Source of the DNA: Orbilia blumenaviensis
Lineage: Eukaryota; Ascomycota; Orbiliomycetes; Orbiliales; Orbiliaceae
DNA: 64,000 bases
Assembly (NCBI GenBank): GCA_036872755.1
Contig: JAVHNS010000005.1
Span: forward strand, 2,170,001 to 2,234,000
Reading direction: 5' to 3'
The notes under the pieces are model-generated. The model was given only the letters and a program-made list of their open reading frames with translations, made no database searches and was not told where the DNA came from. Made by a program: the position numbers and the translations under genes. This document shows, in pieces, positions 1 through 10,790 of the stretch. The stretch's first letter is position 1, and each line of letters starts with the position of its first letter.

Positions 1-1
1 A

Positions 2-493
2 ACTGCTACATCGGCAACGACCCCTCTAACCACAGTCACAGTCTTGACCTTCAAGGCTGAGGTTACCGGTGCGCCAACTGCAGCGGCCAACAAATTCCTT
101 TCGACCTCCGTTATCAGTGGCAATACGCATATTGTCGCCGCTGCAGTTGCGACAGCCGCCCCCAACTTCGTCCTGTATCCCAACGGCAAAATTCTCGTTG
201 GCGGAAAGCGCCTTATTGCAAAAGTATCTGGTCCCTACCCAGACAGCAGGTACCTAGATTTTATCGATGATAACCTCGTTACTCCCGGAACTGCTTTCGA
301 TGTAGTCTGCGAGATAGGAGGCACTGGCCTCTTCACCTGCAAGTCAGCACCCCCTACCAACGATCACACTAAATGGATACTACTTGATATGGGCGGTGGG
401 GCCTACACCTTGCGGTTGCTTAAGACTAGTGCTGCAGTCCCTGCACCCAATTTTGATGGGTTTACTATTAAAGCACTTGCTCCAAATGTTTAA
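2..493 (+). CDS. C-terminal part of an unrecognised Thr/Ala-rich protein (5' truncated by window edge)
   Basis: The frame is open from the first bases of the window to a TAA at 491-493, giving about 163 residues. The leftmost apparent start (44) is a TTG codon, so the true start lies upstream of the window. The visible part begins with a Thr/Ser/Val-rich stretch, followed by a small domain of alternating hydrophobic strands with two cysteines (in the segments VVCEIGG and FTCKSAP) that could form a disulfide. There is no transmembrane segment. The composition resembles the tail of a secreted fungal protein, but the signal peptide, if any, is outside the window. No family was recognised. It could also be the last exon of a spliced gene. 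Confidence 0.55.
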   Translation, partial: TATSATTPLTTVTVLTFKAEVTGAPTAAANKFLSTSVISGNTHIVAAAVATAAPNFVLYPNGKILVGGKRLIAKVSGPYPDSRYLDFIDDNLVTPGTAFDVVCEIGGTGLFTCKSAPPTNDHTKWILLDMGGGAYTLRLLKTSAAVPAPNFDGFTIKALAPNV

Positions 494-2000
494 ATGTACC
501 TTTTGCTAGATAACCCTCTCGGGCTATACAAGCATATTCGAAGGGCTTAGCTGCAAGAATTTTATGATGATAGGCCGGTATACTACACCACACCTTTGGC
601 CGGGGAATTAATCTGGGTTAATGTATTTTTAATGGCTCGAATAAATATAATATATATGAAGTTCTACATGTTACCTCATACAAAGGTCTCGGGTCTGCTT
701 GGTTACAGCCGTTCATATCCCTATATCCATATCTCACCATGAATATTGGTCAACAACATAAATCCGATCCCATAAATATCGAGTTGTCAGTTTGAGGCAA
801 AATATGCTTCTATACGCAATTTCTGGCTCTGATAAATCTGCATTCTGGTATCCGAAATCATGTTGGGTACGACTTTCAAATGCATCGCTATTAGATTCCG
901 AGATTAGGATGGTATGACACCTCGAAATCCGTGTGACTACCTAGTTTCAACTACAAGGCTGGCGAATCGCCCGGGGCAATTAGTTTATTTTAAAATCATG
1001 TAAAATCCAAGGCAACACCATTCCAGTTCATTGCATTCTAATTATGAAGTTTGCTTTTTAATTAATAACCGTTCTTCGGAAATTTTCTCATAAGTCTACA
1101 ACTTATGTTTGAGTACTCGCAGACAAATCCCGGGTATATCCATGCCTAAACGAGCTTGGCATCGCATAGGAATATCAAATTAGTGTGCGGTAAGTCTGGA
1201 CAAGATTGTAGATCTATTAAGCGATCAATGCAAAATAGGCTCTTAAGCTAAGATTTGTAGTGCAATATCATTCTGGATACACCAATGGCGACGCGGATGT
1301 TGTAACTGCAGGATGTGTTGCGCCATGTAGAATTTCTGCCAGAGGCTATATATGATTCAGCCTCGACTAAGCTAATCGCGGTTTTGCTTGGATGTTTCCA
1401 TATGATAGCTAAAGACGCGTATAATATGGAGAAAATTATGGTATCTCCAGTTCTCCTCTTTCACCTGTTCGTATATTCGTTTTCGACCGCGAATATTCGG
1501 CTTGTAAACCAGGCCCCAGCGACAAGGAAACTGGGAAGTGCATAGATTAATATTTTGTATCTGTCAGGATGGTCGTGTTAGAAATATCCTAAGCTTTGGG
1601 CCTTGCTGATTAGCTTACTAAAACTAGACTACGGAAAATACACACCGCTGAACTAATTCCTCTTAGAAGTTTTGGAAGCCGTAACAGGATATCACCCACT
1701 AATACCAAATTTTTTGTACCCCGCACAATACATAGTCTGCCAGCTGTCCTACATGATGCTTCCAGTCAAGAATGAGGATTTTGCTGCATTGTTCTACCTT
1801 CAAACAGGGCTGATAAAAGGACTTCGAGCGGGGTAAGGCTGTCGAATTTCAAAAGGTGCGATATATGAAGCGAGGTGTTGGCACAAGTTGTGCAGTAATA
1901 ATTGACTGTATTTATCCCAACAGCTACATATCATATATACTCATCCAGAACGGAATCGACTGCTTTAGTGCGTTCTCTTCGCCCAAGCTGATAGCCGGCC
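494..2000. other. Intergenic, AT-rich, no gene recognised
   Basis: About 1.5 kb between the truncated first gene and the STAND receptor. Only short open frames starting at GTG/TTG or lacking coding character are present. A TATA-like run near 1926-1945 lies about 60-75 bp upstream of the receptor ATG and may belong to its promoter. Nothing else could be supported. Confidence 0.5.
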
Positions 2001-5000
2001 ATGGAGGGCTTGGGCGCCGCAGCAAGTGTGATCGCGGTCATTGACATCTCGGCAAAACTTCTTGGGGCCTTAGGAAATTATTTAAAAGGTGTTAAGGATG
2101 CCAGGGAAGATATTGAACGGCTTACCGAACAAGTCAAGAGCCTCCAGGCAGTCCTTGAGAATATCAAAATCCTCGTCGACGGAAAAGATGAGACAACAAT
2201 TCCTGGTATCCAATCCCTCAAGGACTCATTGGCACAATGCAAAATCCAGGTCGAGGGACTATCCGAGAAACTACCGGTCCCGGATCAGAAAAAATCCTTC
2301 TTCGGATTAAGAACAAAGCACTTAAAATGGCCATTTAAAAAAACACAGGTCAAAGAGATCCTCGATGCGCTGGAGTCCTATAAAACAACTTTGTCTAATT
2401 CGTTAGCTGTGAACAACTTGTATGATCTATTTCCCTAGAACTGTTTGTTAAATTCCAAGTCGTTCTCAGGATGCCGATAATAACAGCATTGCATAGGGAC
2501 GTGGGCCTTCGGAATAATGAAGGTGTTGAGAGAGCAAATGTCAATATAAAGGTAAGATCAATATAGTGCAACGAAATCAGCAACTCTGTTTTACGTTGCG
2601 GTCCTTCTTTTGCGACATGGTCTCACTAAATTGCAATGCGATGTCATAGACTGCTGAGCGACGGCAGAAACGCCAGTTCCTGCACAGTATGGAAGCGGAT
2701 GAGGCCGCCTTCAACTCCAACAAACAACAACATGACCCACGGTGCTTAGAAAACACAAGAACAGAACTTTTGAACACAATCAAATCATGGGCTACCATCA
2801 ATAAAAGCCCAAGCATCTTTTGGTTGCGAGGAATGGCTGGAACGGGGAAGTCAACGATCAGCCGCACGATTGCAGAAAAATTCGACGACCTTCAGGTCCT
2901 TGGAGCCAGTTTCTTTTTTTCTCGAGGTGACGGTGACCGAGGTCGAATTACCAAGTTCGCTACGACGATTGCATCCCAGCTTGCCTCGCGTATTGATCCC
3001 TTCGAAAAGTCTCTTCACGAAGCTCTAGACGAACTTGAATCGGTCAATATCTCAGGCTTAGACCTCAAGAGCCAGTGGTCAAAGTTGATCCTTGAACCTC
3101 TCTCCAACTTAAATTTTGGTGGCGGCGCAAAGAAAGTTATTGTCCTGGTTATCGATGCGCTGGATGAATGCGGCAAAGAAGCAGATGCCCAGCTGATAGT
3201 TGAGCTGTTGCAAAGTAGTGCAAAGATGCTACAGTCAGTTGAACTTCTAACATATATTACGAGCAGGCCTGAAGCCCACATAAACAGGGCCTTTAACGAC
3301 GTCCCCAACCAAAATCTCACTGACGTTGCGCTACATGATATTTCTAAACATATTGTACAAAGCGACATCAAACTCTTTCTGTGCGACGAATTTCGTAAGA
3401 TAGGCAGGACGCGAAGTTTCCCCCCAAACTGGATCACAGACAAGCAAATCGATGCTTTGACTGATAAATCTGATGGTCTTTTCATCTACGCCGCTACGGT
3501 CTGCCGCTTCATCAACGACGACGCCGAGTCTCCACAAGACCTTCTAAATACTGCCCTTGAGAAAGAAACACGCGGGATATCGACTACCCCAGACCTCGAC
3601 GACATCTATCTGAAGATTTTGAAAACTGCAGTCTTAGAAAAATGTCGAGAGAACCAAAAAAGGGTACGGGCTGACAAGTTCAAACGCGTTGTCGGATGCC
3701 TTATCTTGCTGTCTCGGAATTTCACCTTCGAAGATCTTGCGAGTTTCCTGGAAGAAGATGTCGATTCTATCCGGCCATTTTTACGCCTGTTGAGCTCTGT
3801 CCTGGACATGCCAAGGTCCAACCAAGAACAGTTTGAAATACGACTATTACATCCCTCTTTTCGAGATTTTCTGCTGGATCGGGAACGGTGTTCAGATATT
3901 AGTTTTTGGATCGATGAAAGGAAGACGGCTAAAACCATGGCTCTACGCTGTATCGATATAATGAAGAAAACACTGCGGAAGGATATCTGCAATCTTGGAC
4001 TCCCAGCAACCACAATCGAGGATATAGAAGACTCTGTGATTAATACACACATACCCGAGACCACAAAGCATGCGTGTCTCTATTGGGTTGATTATCTGAA
4101 GAGAAGCGAAATCGGGCCCGATGATGAAAAAGTCCACAAATTCCTAAAGGATCATATATTGCATTGGTTTGAAGCTCTCAGTTTAATGAAGGTGTTGCCT
4201 GAGAGTATTAGAATCATCGAGAGCCTTCTGCTCATACTCGGAGTAAGTAGTTCTCACACACTATACCTATATACACTTTGATGATAATTACTTAATCTAT
4301 ATACAATGAAGGATTCGAACAGCAGCCCAAATCTATATTCCCTGGTCTACGACGCGAAGCGATTCATCCTTCATAATAGGTCGATTATGGAGCACAACCC
4401 TCTTCAAATATATTCAAGCTGCCTTCTGTTCAGCCCAAAGCACTGCTTGATCAGAAAGCAGGAATTGGGCGGAATTGGCTCGTGGATCAATATTACATCG
4501 GAGCTTCAGGAAGACTGGGGCTTATGTGTGCAAAGCCTCAGAGGTCATTCAAGCTATGTTCTCTCAGTTGCTTTCTCGCCTGACGGCAAACAGCTGGCGT
4601 CTGGCTTCTATGATGACACTGTTAAAATTTGGGACTTAACAACGGGCGTTAATTTGAACACGCTGAAAGGCCACTCCGGATCAATTCAATCTGTTGCGTT
4701 CTCACCTGATGGCAGGTATTTGGCGTCTGGTTCTGGCGATGGAACCATTAAAATTTGGAATACTATTACAGGAGTTAACTTGAGTACATTAGAAGACCAT
4801 GAAAAATGGGTTAATTCTGTTGCATTTTCACCTAACGGCAAGCGCCTGGCATCGGGTTCCGATGATAACAGTATCAAAATTTGGGACATGACTACAGAAG
4901 CCAAATCTGTCATACACACGCTTGAAGGCCATTCGGAGGCAGTTGCGTTTTCGCCTGATGGCAGATTTTTGGCATCTGGTTCTCAAGATAGTACTATTAA

Positions 5001-6450
5001 AGTTTGGAATACAATTACAGGCGTTAACTTGATTACATTAAAAAATCATTCAGACTGTGTTCGTTCTGTTGCATTTTCGCCCGACGGCAAGCACCTGGCA
5101 TCTGGTTCCGATGATAACGGTATCAAAATCTGGGACATGACTACAGAAGTTAAATTTGTCATACACACGCTTGAAGGCCATTCGAACGCAGTTCAATCTG
5201 TTGCGTTTTCGCCTGATGGCAGATTTTTGGCATCTGGTTCTCAAGATAGTACCATTAAAGTTTGGAATACAATTACAGGCGTTAACTTGATTACATTAAA
5301 AAATCATTCAGACTGGGTTCGTTCTGTTGCATTTTCGCCCGACGGCAAGCACCTGGCATCTGGTTCCGATGATAACAGTATCAAAATTTGGGACATGACC
5401 CCTCTACCCTTGCAAAGTCTGGGAGCGAGACCGGATCTAGACACGACTATGCGAACCAGCATTGTTCCGTTCGAAGGCCATTCTGGCTCAAAGAAATCTA
5501 TTGCAATCTCATCCGATGGCAAACGACTAGCATCCGGCTTTAAAAATGGAACAATTGCGATTTGGGATACTATCACAGGTGCCAATCTTGCCATTGTTGC
5601 ATATCGTGGTGACTCAGATACCATTGAGCCTGTTTCACCTGATGCTAACCCAAATACCATCGATTTTGTTACGTTTTCTCCTGATGGCAAGCAGCTGGCA
5701 GCCTGTTGTTATGGAGGCGCTATAAATATTTGGGACACGAAAACGTGGGAAATTTCTACCACGCTCAAATGCGAGGCAATCTCGGTTGCGTTTTCACCTA
5801 ATGGCAAGCAGCTTGCATCCGAATCTTACGATCAGGGTATTCAGCTCTGGGGCATAGCTGCAGGATTCGACCTAGAATCCGCCCTTGAACTCTCTAACGG
5901 ACCCTGGAGCCATAAATCTTTCATATTCTCGCCCGATGGCAACCAGCTAGCACGCTGCAGCGTGGGTGATATTCAGATCTGGGATACAAGTACAGGAGCT
6001 AGCCTTGCTACGCTCGATGGTCGCTCAAGCAATGTCAATTCGGCTGCATTTTCCCCTGATGGTAAGCTGCTAGCATCCTGCTCTGATGACCGAACCATCA
6101 AAATTTGGGATATAATCACAGGAATCAATCTCGCTACAATCAGAGGACATTCAGACTGGGTTCATTCCATTGCATTTTCGCTTGATGGCGAACAGCTGGC
6201 ATCTGGCTCCCATGACAACACCATCAAATTCTGGGATGTAACAACGGCTATTTCCTCATCCTGTACTCAAGACGGCTCGGTATTGAGACCCCAAGATGCC
6301 CTCATCCTCCCCCCCTCTTTTCAGTTAAACTATGTATTCTTTCGAGCTGATTCTATGGCAATCGGTACTGAGTCAGGTCATCTTTTCTTATGTTCTGTTC
6401 AAGACTCTCCTAAACACCCACCTCCGTCATTCTTTCAGTTTGATAGATAG
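2001..6450 (+). CDS. STAND/NLR-like receptor: HeLo-like N-terminus, NACHT NTPase, WD40 repeats
   Basis: Spliced model: 2001-2419, 2470-2551, 2650-4242, 4312-6450 (1410 residues; introns 50, 98 and 69 nt with GTATGA, GTAAGA and GTAAGT donors). Residues 1 to about 165 resemble the fungal N-terminal STAND domain (Helo_like_N, PF17111): an Ala/Ile-rich helix, then a KDAREDIERL-type coiled helix. The NACHT domain starts after a RCLENTR segment; Walker A is GMAGTGKST (about 228) and Walker B is VLVIDALDECG (about 332-342). From about residue 770 to 1342 there are 13-14 WD40 repeats (VAFSPDGK..LASGS.D.TIKIWD), enough for two seven-bladed propellers. Family knowledge: such proteins (HET-E/HET-D, NWD types) act in vegetative incompatibility or immunity, the repeats recognising a ligand and the N-terminus executing cell death. 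The ligand is unknown. Repeats 4-7 are almost identical in DNA. The four exons keep frame at every junction. Confidence 0.88.
4911..5400 (+). repeat. Near-identical tandem duplication of a two-blade WD40 unit
   Basis: The segment 4911-5159 (two WD40 repeats) is followed directly by a second copy, 5160 to about 5400. They differ at only a few positions plus a 9-nt gap in the first copy, where a HSxAV-QS-VAFSPDG blade has lost three residues. The similarity stops at the sequence encoding MTPLPL. This is a recent in-frame duplication or gene-conversion tract, typical of highly homogenised WD40 repeats in fungal incompatibility receptors. Confidence 0.85.
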
Positions 6451-6500
6451 CTCCATTTCTCAGCGCTTCTGTATTTCCCAGTTGTCATCTAAGTATTCTT

Positions 6501-7542
6501 TTGATTCCACGAATTTTTATTAGTGATGAGTTAGTTGCAACACGTTCTACATCCTCCCCTCTTCTTCCCCTTTCACAAACCGCCCTCCAACCCTATAATC
6601 TAGCGAACTTCATCCTACATCTTCAGACTAGCGGACACATCAGACGTCTCCAGCGCACCATCGACTCTTCACCTGCTATTCCTGGAAATTCGCAGGTTCA
6701 AGCGACGAACACCATCAAAACGTCGGATTAGGCGTCCATAAACACTAGTCTCGCTCAGCAATCCGAAGAAAACCATCTCCCCTGGTTCGAGGTCGATACC
6801 CGTAGGATCTGGCAGCTGACGGAAAATATTTATGATGCACTTATAACCGCTGCGTACGAATCATTTACAGAACGGATGGGTGAAGACCCGATGATCCAAG
6901 CGTTATTCGTTTCTATCTTGTTAATTGGGAAGGATGTTACATCAGTAGAAAACAGCGCCAACCTGATCTATATGGATGCCGCAGACATTAAGATCGCGAA
7001 TCCAAAAAATTTTCCTGCTTTGTTTATATAAGGAACAATTACTGGTTCTATCATGGAGCTACTGGTATGGAATAGAACATTGGGCAGCTAAGTTCATTAT
7101 ATGACCATGGCTTACTCTCCCGGGGTCTGTATCACAAGATAAACAATAACTATTTTTCCCGGTCCTGTACTATTGGGAGATATTCTAAGTTTATGGGCAG
7201 ATATGGGGAATTAGAAAATAATATTGAAACCTTTGAGACAGTAATTCTTCCTCAACCTATGGCAATATATGAACTGTGACTAGAAACCCAAAGGTTGGGA
7301 ATGTTCAATGTATATATAAGTCTCACATCAAGGTGTATTATAGCCTGTGTATAGCCCCGCCTGAATTCATTGTAAGACCACCGAAAAGTGGAAGAACTTG
7401 TAACCCCATTTGAAGTTTATGAGAGGATAGCAAAGGAAGCTGACAAGTCAAGCCCTCAAAATGTGACTATCCTAATTTTATACATCGACCCGAAGAAAGG
7501 TGTTATGATCGGCTATGATAAAGTGGGCACTGGAAAGCACTA
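6501..7542 (+). pseudogene. Decayed or badly fragmented gene of unknown function
   Basis: Three coding-looking stretches lie in a row downstream of the STAND receptor. (1) 6501-6728 is open and, after an in-frame TAG at 6729-6731, continues in the same frame to TAA at 7029-7031, reading through WFEVDTRRIWQLTENIYDAL and EDPMIQALFVSILL. (2) A short frame around 7190-7280 reads RYGELENNIETFETVILPQP. (3) About 7377-7542 reads KVEELVTPFEVYERIAKEAD and then NVTILILYIDPKKG, before a TAG. They lie in different frames with stops between them and no convincing splice sites. This fits a pseudogene, although a multi-intron gene cannot be excluded. No family was recognised. Confidence 0.35.
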
Positions 7543-7684
7543 GGCTCCTACCCAAAATCCTGACTTTGAAAAGTTGTTCGGAACGATTTTGCCAGGAGCA
7601 TATATCTGTAGTTAATATGTGTATAGATACATAGATAGTAGGAAACGTATCGTGAGCCCTATGAATAAAGGTATAGTACTCCAG

Positions 7685-8609
7685 CTAAGTGACATCAAAC
7701 TCCAATGCATCCTCCCTATATTTCTCCGACCAATGGCAAAGCAGTTTAGAAGCCGGATTTGTATCCACCCGTTCAATCCCCACATTAATGGCATCAAGTC
7801 AGCCCCTGCCAGCTTTACATTCCCACGCCATAGGGATCCCAACAAACACCACAAGCTCCAACATCCGGATCCGCGCCCTTCTTGCCCAAAGTCTCACAAT
7901 AGGCTCAAGTTTCGAGGACGCCAAGAGCTCAGAGTCATGACGAGCTACCTCTGTGAACCAGAATGTTCTGATTTTCTTCACCCGCGAGAATAAAGCGATG
8001 TAGTTGTGGTATTCGCGATATACCGAGCGTACCATGATATATAACGAGCGTGGCACATATATCGCTAAATATTCGACATTTGGGAACAGCCTGACTAACA
8101 CCGGAAATACATTTGCGTCGTCGAATAGGAAATGTGGATGAATCTGTAGGACTTTGACATTCGGGAAGGAGCCCTCGGGGAATCTGTAGTACCTTGCTCG
8201 TTGTTCCCCATCAGATCGTTCTATGTTTAGATGCACACTTTTCAGGGTTTCTCTCGTGGTTGCAGTTAAAAGATTCGGCATTGGGTACAATGGCGACCCT
8301 GAAACATGAAATGGTGAGAGGGAGTCAAGATATAGAACCTCTATATTAGGTGGAAAATAACACTTCATCGGTACCCGTGCAGCTGGGCCTTGAGCTTTCG
8401 TTCCCCAGCTGGTAAGAATACCTTTGCTCTCTATATCCGGGTAGCTTGAAAATCATTTATTAGATATCTTTCAATAATACGTAACGTCCGTATCACAAGT
8501 CTGAACTCTTTTATCTGCCGGTAAATTACGCTGTCCCTTCCTGGCTGTTCGAAGATCGTTCGAAATATAGGCAGCTCGAAGGATCCGGCATGCCGTCCGC
8601 TGCACTTTA
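7685..8609 (-). pseudogene. F-box-like family pseudogene
   Basis: The open part (8368 down to a TGA at 7799-7801) matches the C-terminal half of the neighbouring F-box-like proteins (FPNVKVLQIHPHF, LFPNVEYLAIYVP) but lacks an F-box. Upstream, 8609-8431 in another frame still encodes a recognisable relic of the family signature (KCSGRHAGSFELPIFRTIF, compare CSKxCRxxxxPxLFR in the intact paralogues) and ends in a stop. Past the TGA the same frame stays coding-like (ERVDTNPASKLLCHWSEKY) to a TAG at 7685-7687, so that TGA looks like a premature stop. Loss of the N-terminus, a frame break and an internal stop all point to a dead copy in a cluster of live ones. Confidence 0.6.
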
Positions 8610-8656
8610 GGATTTATTTAGAAAGGAAGTAAGATAATAATCCACAAACGTTCCTC

Positions 8657-9988
8657 TTACACCCCATCCAACGGAAGCTTCTCAACATGATGCACCCCCG
8701 ACCATTTCAACTCCCTCACCGATCCAGTCCCACTAATTGAACAATCCACAGCCTCGAAATAGTCCTCCGGTGTCTCTCTAACCAAAAGAACCTCCTCCAG
8801 TCTAGAATCCTCGACAATCTCAAACCATGAATTAATCCTCTTCGTTCTAGCATGCTCATTCTCAAAATCTCCATTTTCCGTAAACCATGGTAGCCGAACC
8901 TTTTTCAAGGTCTCAGGCCAAAACCTCAGGAGTCTTGTGTAAGATTTTATCGCTTCTTCCTCCCAAAACCCGCCGTGTGAGTCCTTATCAACAAAGACGC
9001 TCAGACTCTCAATATTGGGAAATACCATCTTAAGCTCGTCGGTATATTCTCTGGCGTTCAGAAAGTCGAGGCAAAAGCCTAAATCTGTAACACATGGCAA
9101 TCTTGTGTCTCTGGAGAAGAATGGGTCGCTTGGTTGGCCGAATCGAGGTGTGCCCATATGCAGGTTAAGCCAAAGCCCAAATTTCTTCAATGTAGTCGTT
9201 GAGGAAGTTATGAAAAGAGCAGTATTGATGCTACCAGGAAAGTAAGTCGACCGAACGTCAACGTCAAAGTATGCCTCTTCGAGCGCTGGAGGCCATGGAA
9301 TCGTACTTGTTGTCGAGTACTTCAGAACACCCTCTCCAGGGTTGAGACCCATAAAAACTTCATTTTCGTCCGACAGGGGAGAATTTCGTATTGCATCCAA
9401 GTTTTTTGAGTCGGTAAAACGGTACTCCGCCTTTCCAAAATACAGAGATTTGAGAGTCCGGTAAGCCGGACATGTTTCCCAGAGTGTTGAGCAGAATCCG
9501 TGAATTAGACGCGTATCGAAGCTGTAGCTGCGCGGGGAATACAAAGAGGCAGAGGGGCTGAAATATGATATTTTCAGACTGTTGAGGGCCGGAAACAGGG
9601 GCAGCATAGACACCAAGGCGCGATAGTATGTGACTATATTGTCGAAGCCAGCGAGATCCTCGGTATCAATAGTTACATGACGTACAGTACCATGAAGGTT
9701 ATACAGATTACCCTCCGGCTCCACGAACGCCGCTCTGATTTGGTCCAAGCGGCTAGTAGGAGTGACGTTACAGTTTGCTCGTGAACCACGGACATATGAT
9801 AAATTAAGCCGACGGTAGAGGATCGGGAGACAGGTGGTGCGGCAAATTTTCGAGCATTGTGAAAATTGTTTTATTTCTTTGACCTCGAGATGTGAAAGTA
9901 TTGACAGGCGGATCTCTGTTGGGAGGAGTTGGATGTTTGTAGATATGCTAGCGTCTGAGCTGCTAGCTAATACCTCCGATTCGTCCAT
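8657..9988 (-). CDS. F-box-like domain protein
   Basis: A 443-residue single-exon gene. A longer frame begins with GTG at 10054; the first ATG (9986-9988) is preferred because it puts the F-box near the N-terminus, as in the paralogues. The F-box spans about residues 20-65 (LLPTEIRLSILSHLEVKEIK, then CSKICRTTCLPILYRRL). The rest is an irregular alpha/beta region with LRR-like strand motifs (LKSLYFGKAEY, FPNIESLSVFV). Known of the family: F-box proteins bind Skp1 and present substrates to SCF ubiquitin ligases, with the C-terminal region selecting the target. The substrate here is unknown. It shares layout and the SKxxR....P.LF motif with at least five other genes in this window. Confidence 0.8.
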   Translation of the reverse strand: MDESEVLASSSDASISTNIQLLPTEIRLSILSHLEVKEIKQFSQCSKICRTTCLPILYRRLNLSYVRGSRANCNVTPTSRLDQIRAAFVEPEGNLYNLHGTVRHVTIDTEDLAGFDNIVTYYRALVSMLPLFPALNSLKISYFSPSASLYSPRSYSFDTRLIHGFCSTLWETCPAYRTLKSLYFGKAEYRFTDSKNLDAIRNSPLSDENEVFMGLNPGEGVLKYSTTSTIPWPPALEEAYFDVDVRSTYFPGSINTALFITSSTTTLKKFGLWLNLHMGTPRFGQPSDPFFSRDTRLPCVTDLGFCLDFLNAREYTDELKMVFPNIESLSVFVDKDSHGGFWEEEAIKSYTRLLRFWPETLKKVRLPWFTENGDFENEHARTKRINSWFEIVEDSRLEEVLLVRETPEDYFEAVDCSISGTGSVRELKWSGVHHVEKLPLDGV

Positions 9989-10790
9989 TTTTAGGTACCG
10001 TGAACTGAAGCTGCAGCGGGGATATTTTTTGATATCAGCGCCTGGCCGACTCACGTCTTACTTATATACGAGATATCGATACGCGCAGGAATGCAGTGCA
10101 CTGGATAAGCCAAAATATTAATATAGTGCATCTATAGTGTAGCCATTTGTACTTGGCATCTTCCTAAACCAAGGATTTCAACATTATAACAATCAATAAT
10201 GGAAACTTACAGGCATCAGCGGTAGCCCGAATGTATTTGAACGAACCGATAGATGGAAGAAGAAACGAAACCGGAAGAAAAAAGGATCTAGGGTGGTCTC
10301 AGCCAGCTGTCGACGTAACGCGGTAAACTCACACGTGCTTTACGACACACAACGCAGATTCGACTTCAAATTGGCAGTTTGCTATGTACCTGGTCTTGTT
10401 GATGTACCAATCATTTATCATGACTGATCAGATTTCATCAAACCACAATATTTATGCGTTTGCGCAGGTTGCAAACTATATCCATCCATACATGCCCATT
10501 CAATTGAGGAAGAACTTCGTCACACACAAGCCGGTCTAGACGTCTAAACGACCTTGTCATCGAATGGCAATTCAATTTTAATTAAACTGTAGTTCATGAT
10601 ATCAATTAATATCAGCTAATACACTAGGCACATATGGTACACATACAAACAGTCAAACCAAACAGATGGCTCATCGGGAAAATGGAGCTACCTATAACTT
10701 GCCTATTTGCCATTCCGTTATATATATATACATATATCACAAAAACAGAAATGGTTTTGCCATATTCAAAAAGCAGCACACAATGACCGT
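9989..10790. other. Intergenic between two minus-strand F-box-like genes
   Basis: About 800 bp, AT-rich. A TATATA-type run lies near 10061-10067, upstream of the gene ending at 8657. No coding signal was found. Confidence 0.5.
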
